Assembly: GCA_001796525.1 (NCBI GenBank)
Contig: MGMT01000052.1
Location: forward strand, 1 to 8,678
Source: Chloroflexi bacterium RBG_13_51_52
GTDB lineage: Bacteria > Chloroflexota > Dehalococcoidia > Dehalococcoidales > RBG-16-60-22
DNA length: 8,678 bases
Direction: 5' to 3'
Below the pieces are notes generated by a model, which saw nothing but the letters and a program-made list of their open reading frames with translations, was not told where the DNA came from and made no database searches. A program made the translations under genes and the position numbers. Shown in pieces: positions 5,535 through 8,678 of this stretch (the first letter of the stretch is position 1; the number at the start of each line of letters is the position of its first letter).

Positions 5535-6872
5535 ATGGAAAAAACATTAGAAACAATGACCGCAGATGAAAAGAAGAACGACCTGATTAGCAAGTGGCTT
5601 TCTCCTCCCGGCATCAAGTTCAACAGCCCCGATGCCGAAAAGGATTATAAAGCAAGGGTTCAACGGATTCTGGATGCCATTAATTTGAAGAAACCGGATA
5701 GAGTACCGGTCTTTCCCATGATGGGGTTTTTCCCCGCCTATTACGCCGGCTATACCCCGTACGATGTGATGTACGACTACGACAAGCTGATGAGCTCATT
5801 TTCCAAGTATGTGCTGGATTTCCAGCCGGACGCGCACGGGAGTGTAACGATATCTCCGCCAGGAAAGCTTCATGATATTGTCGATTACAAGCTGTATGCC
5901 TGGCCCGGTCACGGCGTAGCCAAGGAACATTCTTACCAGTGCCTCGAGGGCGAATACATGCAGGCCAATGAGTATGATGCCCTGATTGACGACCCTACTC
6001 TTTTCTTTTTAACGAGTTTTCTCCCCCGCACGATGGGCGCACTTGACGGCTTGAAGATGTTATCGCCTTTTACCAATATGACGGAAATGTACGGAGGGTT
6101 CACCGGTGCGGCTTTCGTGCCCTTAGGCTTACCCCCGGTACAGGCAGCCTTAAAAGCGATGTTAGATGCCGGCAACGAAGCGTTAAAATGGATAGGCACG
6201 GTCGCCGGTTATGGCGCAGCGATGGCCTCCGCCGGTTTCCCCGGTTTCTTCGGCGGCGGCACCAAGGCGCCTTTTGATACCATCGGCGATACTCTTCGCG
6301 GCACCCGCGGCATTATAACGGACATGTACCGCCAGCCGGCCAAGCTTATCCGCGCCATGGAGCAATTAACGCCGATAATGGTAAAAATGGGTGTGGCTAA
6401 CGCCAGGGTGAACGGCTGTCCTATTGTTTTCATACCCTTACACAAGGGCGCTGACGGTTTTATGTCCGACGAGCAGTTCAAGAAGTTCTACTGGCCTACT
6501 TTGAAAGCTCTTATCGATGGGTTGATTGCCGAAGGATGCATTCCGTTCCCCTGGGCGGAGGGCGGCTACAATTCCCGCCTCAAGGTCATCAAAGATGCCC
6601 CCAAGGGCAAGGTTATCTGGGGATTCGATACTACCAATATGGCTGAAGCCAAGAAAATACTGGGAGATGTTGCCTGCATCGGCGGTAATATGTCCATCGC
6701 CACTCTAAGTGTCGGCACGCCGGATGACGTCAAGGCTTCCGTCAAGAAACTCGTTGCCGATTGCGCTAAGGGAGGCGGCTATATCATGATGAGCGGGGCT
6801 GTAATTGAAAACGTGCCCCCGGCCAACGTAAAAGCAATGATTGATGCCACCAAGGAATTTGGCGTCTATTAA
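5535..6872 (+). CDS. UroD-family (uroporphyrinogen decarboxylase-like) corrinoid methyltransferase
   Basis: A 445-residue protein starting at ATG 5535 behind a strong AGGAGGTG (5523-5530). It has the UroD/MtaA-type TIM barrel layout: KPDRVPVFP (53-61) at the first strand, GGN with T at 383-392 and GTPDDV at 394-399 near the last strands, and an ending GGGYIMMSG...ENVPPANVKAM typical of the family. It is about 100 residues longer than MtaA/MtbA, with a leader of about 40 residues and an insertion in the middle. Next to a corrinoid protein gene, it most likely transfers a methyl group from a substrate to Co(I) or from methyl-Co to an acceptor; heme synthesis is unlikely in this setting. The zinc ligands of MtaA/MtbA (H-x-C and a late Cys) are not kept: W340-A-E342-G and S420-G-A422 stand in their places. 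This favours a substrate-side enzyme over a thiol methyltransferase (inference). Confidence 0.85.
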   Translation: MEKTLETMTADEKKNDLISKWLSPPGIKFNSPDAEKDYKARVQRILDAINLKKPDRVPVFPMMGFFPAYYAGYTPYDVMYDYDKLMSSFSKYVLDFQPDAHGSVTISPPGKLHDIVDYKLYAWPGHGVAKEHSYQCLEGEYMQANEYDALIDDPTLFFLTSFLPRTMGALDGLKMLSPFTNMTEMYGGFTGAAFVPLGLPPVQAALKAMLDAGNEALKWIGTVAGYGAAMASAGFPGFFGGGTKAPFDTIGDTLRGTRGIITDMYRQPAKLIRAMEQLTPIMVKMGVANARVNGCPIVFIPLHKGADGFMSDEQFKKFYWPTLKALIDGLIAEGCIPFPWAEGGYNSRLKVIKDAPKGKVIWGFDTTNMAEAKKILGDVACIGGNMSIATLSVGTPDDVKASVKKLVADCAKGGGYIMMSGAVIENVPPANVKAMIDATKEFGVY

Positions 6873-6877
6873 TAGAA

Positions 6878-6891
6878 TCCAACGCGTTGGA
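6878..6891. repeat. 14-base perfect palindrome after the methyltransferase stop codon
   Basis: TCCAACGCGTTGGA begins 5 bases after the TAA stop and 9 bases before the terminator stem. In RNA it could form a 5-base stem with a CGCG loop, perhaps protecting the 3' end; as DNA it could be a protein site. Its role is unknown. Confidence 0.4.
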
Positions 6892-6900
6892 AAGCAAAAG

Positions 6901-6928
6901 AAAGAGGGGGGCAAAAACCCCCCTCTTT
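6901..6928 (+). terminator. Strong intrinsic terminator of the corrinoid/methyltransferase operon
   Basis: AAAGAGGGGGG (6901-6911) pairs perfectly with CCCCCCTCTTT (6918-6928) around the 6-base loop CAAAAA, and a T run continues to 6930. It lies 28 bases after the methyltransferase stop codon and 24 bases from the end of the convergent SDR gene. On the other strand the hairpin is followed by a CTTTCTTTT-like tract, so it may serve both directions. Confidence 0.92.
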
Positions 6929-6952
6929 TTCTATCTAATTATTCAGTATTAT

Positions 6953-7720
6953 TTATAACATCACAGTACCGCCGTCAATGTAATACACCTGCCCCGTAAT
7001 GAAATCGGACTCCGACGAGGCGAGGAATACAGCCGCCCCGGTCATATCCACAGGTTGGCCGCGCCGGTGCATCGTCTGCTCGCCGGTGGCGATTTCAAAT
7101 ATCTTATCGCTGTTATCCTGACCCAAGCTCGCTTCAGACGCAGTGTATCCCGGGGCGATGGCGTTGACATTAATGCCGGAGCCGCCCAGCGCTCTTGCCA
7201 GAGCGTGAGTGAAAGTGTAAAGAGCTCCTTTTAAACAGGAATACGGCATAAATAAATTCGCTGCTGGCACCTGTGCTATGTTGGATGCTATATTTATAAT
7301 CTTGCCTTTGCCGGCTTTTACCATCAGCGGCGCGATGTACTTGCAGCACAGCCATGTCCCGACGACATTTACTTTGAAAATACGTTCCCAGTCGTCCACC
7401 GTCCAGGCGTCCCAGGGAGTTATGTTGAGCCCGGCCCAGATAGCGCCGTTATTGATAAGGATATCCACCTTGCCGTATTGTTTCATTACTTCATCGGCAA
7501 TATTTTTACAGTCCTTTTCTATGGAGATGTCCGCTTTGACGAGGGCGACCTTCCCGCCCTTTGCCTTGAGCTCATTTGCGGTGGCCTGCGCCCTTTCAAG
7601 GCTGGTGGTGGTTAACAGGAGATCCGCCCCTTCTTCGGCGAACCTTAAAGCAAAAGCCTTGCCGAGACCACGGCTGGCGCCGGTAATGACGGCTACCTTG
7701 CCTTTTAATGCTTGTGACAT
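6953..7720 (-). CDS. Short-chain dehydrogenase/reductase (classical SDR)
   Basis: A 255-residue cytoplasmic oxidoreductase read from ATG at 7720, with GGAGG at 7730-7726. It has the full classical SDR pattern: T13-G-A-S-R-G-L-G20 nucleotide-binding motif, D64, N90-N-G-A (the usual NNAG with its last two residues swapped), catalytic N118, S146, Y160 and K164 (YSCLK), then PGYTAS and a C-terminal IDGGT. The Ser-to-Tyr distance is 14 instead of the common 13. R17 in the glycine-rich loop leans towards NADP(H). Family members interconvert alcohols or beta-hydroxyacyl thioesters with ketones, and the substrate is not evident. The gene converges on the methyltransferase operon and is divergent from the FAD oxidoreductase at 7902, with a shared 181-base control region. 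Confidence 0.95.
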   Translation of the reverse strand: MSQALKGKVAVITGASRGLGKAFALRFAEEGADLLLTTTSLERAQATANELKAKGGKVALVKADISIEKDCKNIADEVMKQYGKVDILINNGAIWAGLNITPWDAWTVDDWERIFKVNVVGTWLCCKYIAPLMVKAGKGKIINIASNIAQVPAANLFMPYSCLKGALYTFTHALARALGGSGINVNAIAPGYTASEASLGQDNSDKIFEIATGEQTMHRRGQPVDMTGAAVFLASSESDFITGQVYYIDGGTVML

Positions 7721-7765
7721 GTCTTCCTCCTTTATTTTATGTTTAAGAGTAATCAGCCAATAGAA

Positions 7766-7794
7766 AATTTACATCACCAGTAAAGCCATGTCAA
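7766..7794 (-). promoter_or_regulatory. Promoter of the SDR gene
   Basis: On the minus strand a perfect TTGACA (7794-7789) stands 17 bases before TAAATT (7771-7766, 4 of 6 to TATAAT). The start would be near 7759, giving a leader of about 39 bases. The -35 box lies inside the left arm of the inverted repeat at 7784-7822. Confidence 0.6.
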
Positions 7795-7822
7795 GTTGAA
7801 AATTCCCGTCGCCTTGATGGCT
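7784..7822. repeat. Imperfect inverted repeat between two divergent promoters, candidate operator
   Basis: AGCCATGTCAAG (7784-7795) and CTTGATGGCT (7813-7822) form 10 base pairs with a 2-base bulge in the left arm and 17 bases between the arms. The repeat covers the -35 box of the SDR promoter and ends 2 bases before the -35 box of the FAD gene promoter. A regulator bound here could act on both genes. No regulator gene is adjacent. Confidence 0.45.
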
Positions 7823-7824
7823 GG

Positions 7825-7854
7825 TTGAATGAATAACCCGAAAGGGAGTACAAT
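7825..7854 (+). promoter_or_regulatory. Candidate promoter of the FAD oxidoreductase gene
   Basis: TTGAAT (7825-7830), an 18-base spacer and TACAAT (7849-7854) match the sigma-70 boxes at 4 and 5 of 6 positions. The start would be near 7861, leaving a leader of about 41 bases. The -35 box resembles that of the promoter at 4780. Confidence 0.5.
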
Positions 7855-7901
7855 CTATCACAGCCGTTAAATACCCACTCACTAAATAAGGAGGTATAAA
7901 T

Positions 7902-8678
7902 ATGACCCGATGGCATGATTTTATAGAAAAAGACGGCAAAGCGCCGTCCTGGCCCTACCCGATTAACTACGAGAAAGAGCAGGAAATCGATACGGACGTC
8001 CTCATCATCGGCGGGGGCATTGCCGGTTGTTGGGCGGCTATCAGCGCTGCCCGCAAAGGCGTGCGCGTTGCCCTGGTGGAAAAGGGAGATACCATCCGCA
8101 GCGGTGCCGGGGGGCCGGGCTGCGACCACTGGTGCAACGTCCCGGCTAACCCGTTATCCAACGTGGACCCGGATGAATGGGCGCAGCATATGTCCAGAAT
8201 GCCTTACTGCAACGGCATCGGCAACCAGATTCAGTGCCGTGAAGACTGGGATACCCTGGTCGAGATGGAGCAGATAGGCGGTAAAATCAGGGACACCAAG
8301 GATGAATACGTGGGTGTCGAAGGCCGGGACGAAAATACCAAAATAATGATATCCCCGCGCTATACCCGCAGTGTCGGCTTTGGCGCTGAATCAATGACCA
8401 GAGTACACTTTGCCAGCAATCCGGAAGGCAAACTGAACAATATGGTCATCCGTATATGGGGCACGACCTTTAAACCAGCTCTGAAAAAGGAATGCAAGCG
8501 GCTGGGCGTTAAAATATTCGACCGGGTGATGGTCACCAGCCTTCTAACCGAGAAAGGTATCCAGGGAACCAGGGTGGTCGGTGCCACGGGCTTGAACAAC
8601 CGCACCGGCGAGTTCATGATATTCAAATCGAAAGCTGCCGTACTCTCCACCGCGGGTGACTGGTCACTGTTTATGCTC
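7902..8678 (+). CDS. FAD-dependent oxidoreductase, fumarate reductase/AprA-like flavoprotein (3' end missing)
   Basis: ATG 7902 follows AAGGAGG (7888-7894), and the frame stays open to the window's last base, giving 259 residues of a longer protein. After about 30 polar residues comes the FAD Rossmann motif DVLIIGGGIAGC (32-43) with acidic E60 at the end of the second strand (VEKGD), then S67-G-A-G-G, where the succinate dehydrogenase/fumarate reductase and adenylylsulfate reductase alpha families have their flavin-contacting SGA segment. STAGDW (249-254) is a variant of the late ATGG flavin motif. There is no twin-arginine or lipoprotein signal, so it is probably cytoplasmic. The family reduces or oxidises C=C bonds, or APS in AprA. 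Which applies cannot be said without the substrate and capping domains; the cysteines C43, C74 and C78 near the flavin are notable. It is divergent from the SDR gene. Confidence 0.85.
   Translation, partial: MTRWHDFIEKDGKAPSWPYPINYEKEQEIDTDVLIIGGGIAGCWAAISAARKGVRVALVEKGDTIRSGAGGPGCDHWCNVPANPLSNVDPDEWAQHMSRMPYCNGIGNQIQCREDWDTLVEMEQIGGKIRDTKDEYVGVEGRDENTKIMISPRYTRSVGFGAESMTRVHFASNPEGKLNNMVIRIWGTTFKPALKKECKRLGVKIFDRVMVTSLLTEKGIQGTRVVGATGLNNRTGEFMIFKSKAAVLSTAGDWSLFML

Noticed and set aside
5219..5623. 134-codon open frame on the - strand
   Set aside because: It is antisense to the corrinoid protein and methyltransferase starts and would span their ribosome site; no support.
5535..6872. True uroporphyrinogen decarboxylase (hemE)
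   Set aside because: The gene is too long and sits in an operon with a corrinoid protein; the family name reflects the fold, and no other heme genes are nearby.
7278..7763. 161-codon open frame on the + strand
   Set aside because: It lies antisense to the well-supported SDR gene, has no ribosome site and no recognisable family; it mirrors the SDR codon pattern.
7791..8129. 112-codon open frame on the - strand
   Set aside because: It runs antisense to the start of the FAD oxidoreductase gene and across its promoter, with no family resemblance.

Overview
The window is a mid-GC stretch of bacterial DNA with short spacers and strong Shine-Dalgarno sites. It is rich in flavoproteins, an Fe-S electron carrier and a corrinoid methyl-transfer pair, which suggests an anaerobe that demethylates or oxidises small organic (perhaps aromatic) compounds. 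The gene style recalls anaerobic Chloroflexi (Dehalococcoidia) or sediment sulfate reducers and syntrophs. That placement is an inference; no marker gene here fixes it.

Left part (1-2935, + strand): the C-terminal end of an acyl-CoA dehydrogenase-like gene; a VAO/4-cresol-dehydrogenase-like FAD oxidase (287-1729); and, 30 bases later, a GlcF/HdrD-like protein with two [4Fe-4S] motifs and two CCG domains (1760-2935). The last two look like one dehydrogenase whose electrons leave through Fe-S clusters. A small divergent uracil-DNA-glycosylase-superfamily gene (3005-3613) follows and meets a LysR-type regulator (3617-4552, - strand) head-on, 3 bases apart.

Centre (4553-6928): a 316-base AT-rich regulatory region separates the LysR gene from a two-gene unit, a corrinoid protein (4869-5501) and a UroD-family methyltransferase (5535-6872). 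The region holds a near-consensus sigma-70 promoter, an inverted repeat about 70 bases upstream of the predicted transcription start, repeated TTGCA half-sites and a 16-base perfect palindrome. The unit ends in a strong hairpin terminator. The likely reading is a LysR-controlled substrate:corrinoid methyltransferase system whose acceptor methyltransferase and corrinoid activator are encoded elsewhere.

Right part (6953-8678): a short-chain dehydrogenase (- strand) is divergent from a fumarate reductase/AprA-like FAD protein that runs off the window. Both have recognisable promoters, and an inverted repeat lies between them, so they may be co-regulated.

The points most worth checking are the flavoprotein/Fe-S pairing, the absence of MtaA/MtbA zinc ligands in the UroD-family enzyme, the altered catalytic motifs of the UDG-like protein, and the two divergent control regions. 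No mobile element, CRISPR array, tRNA or rRNA was seen.
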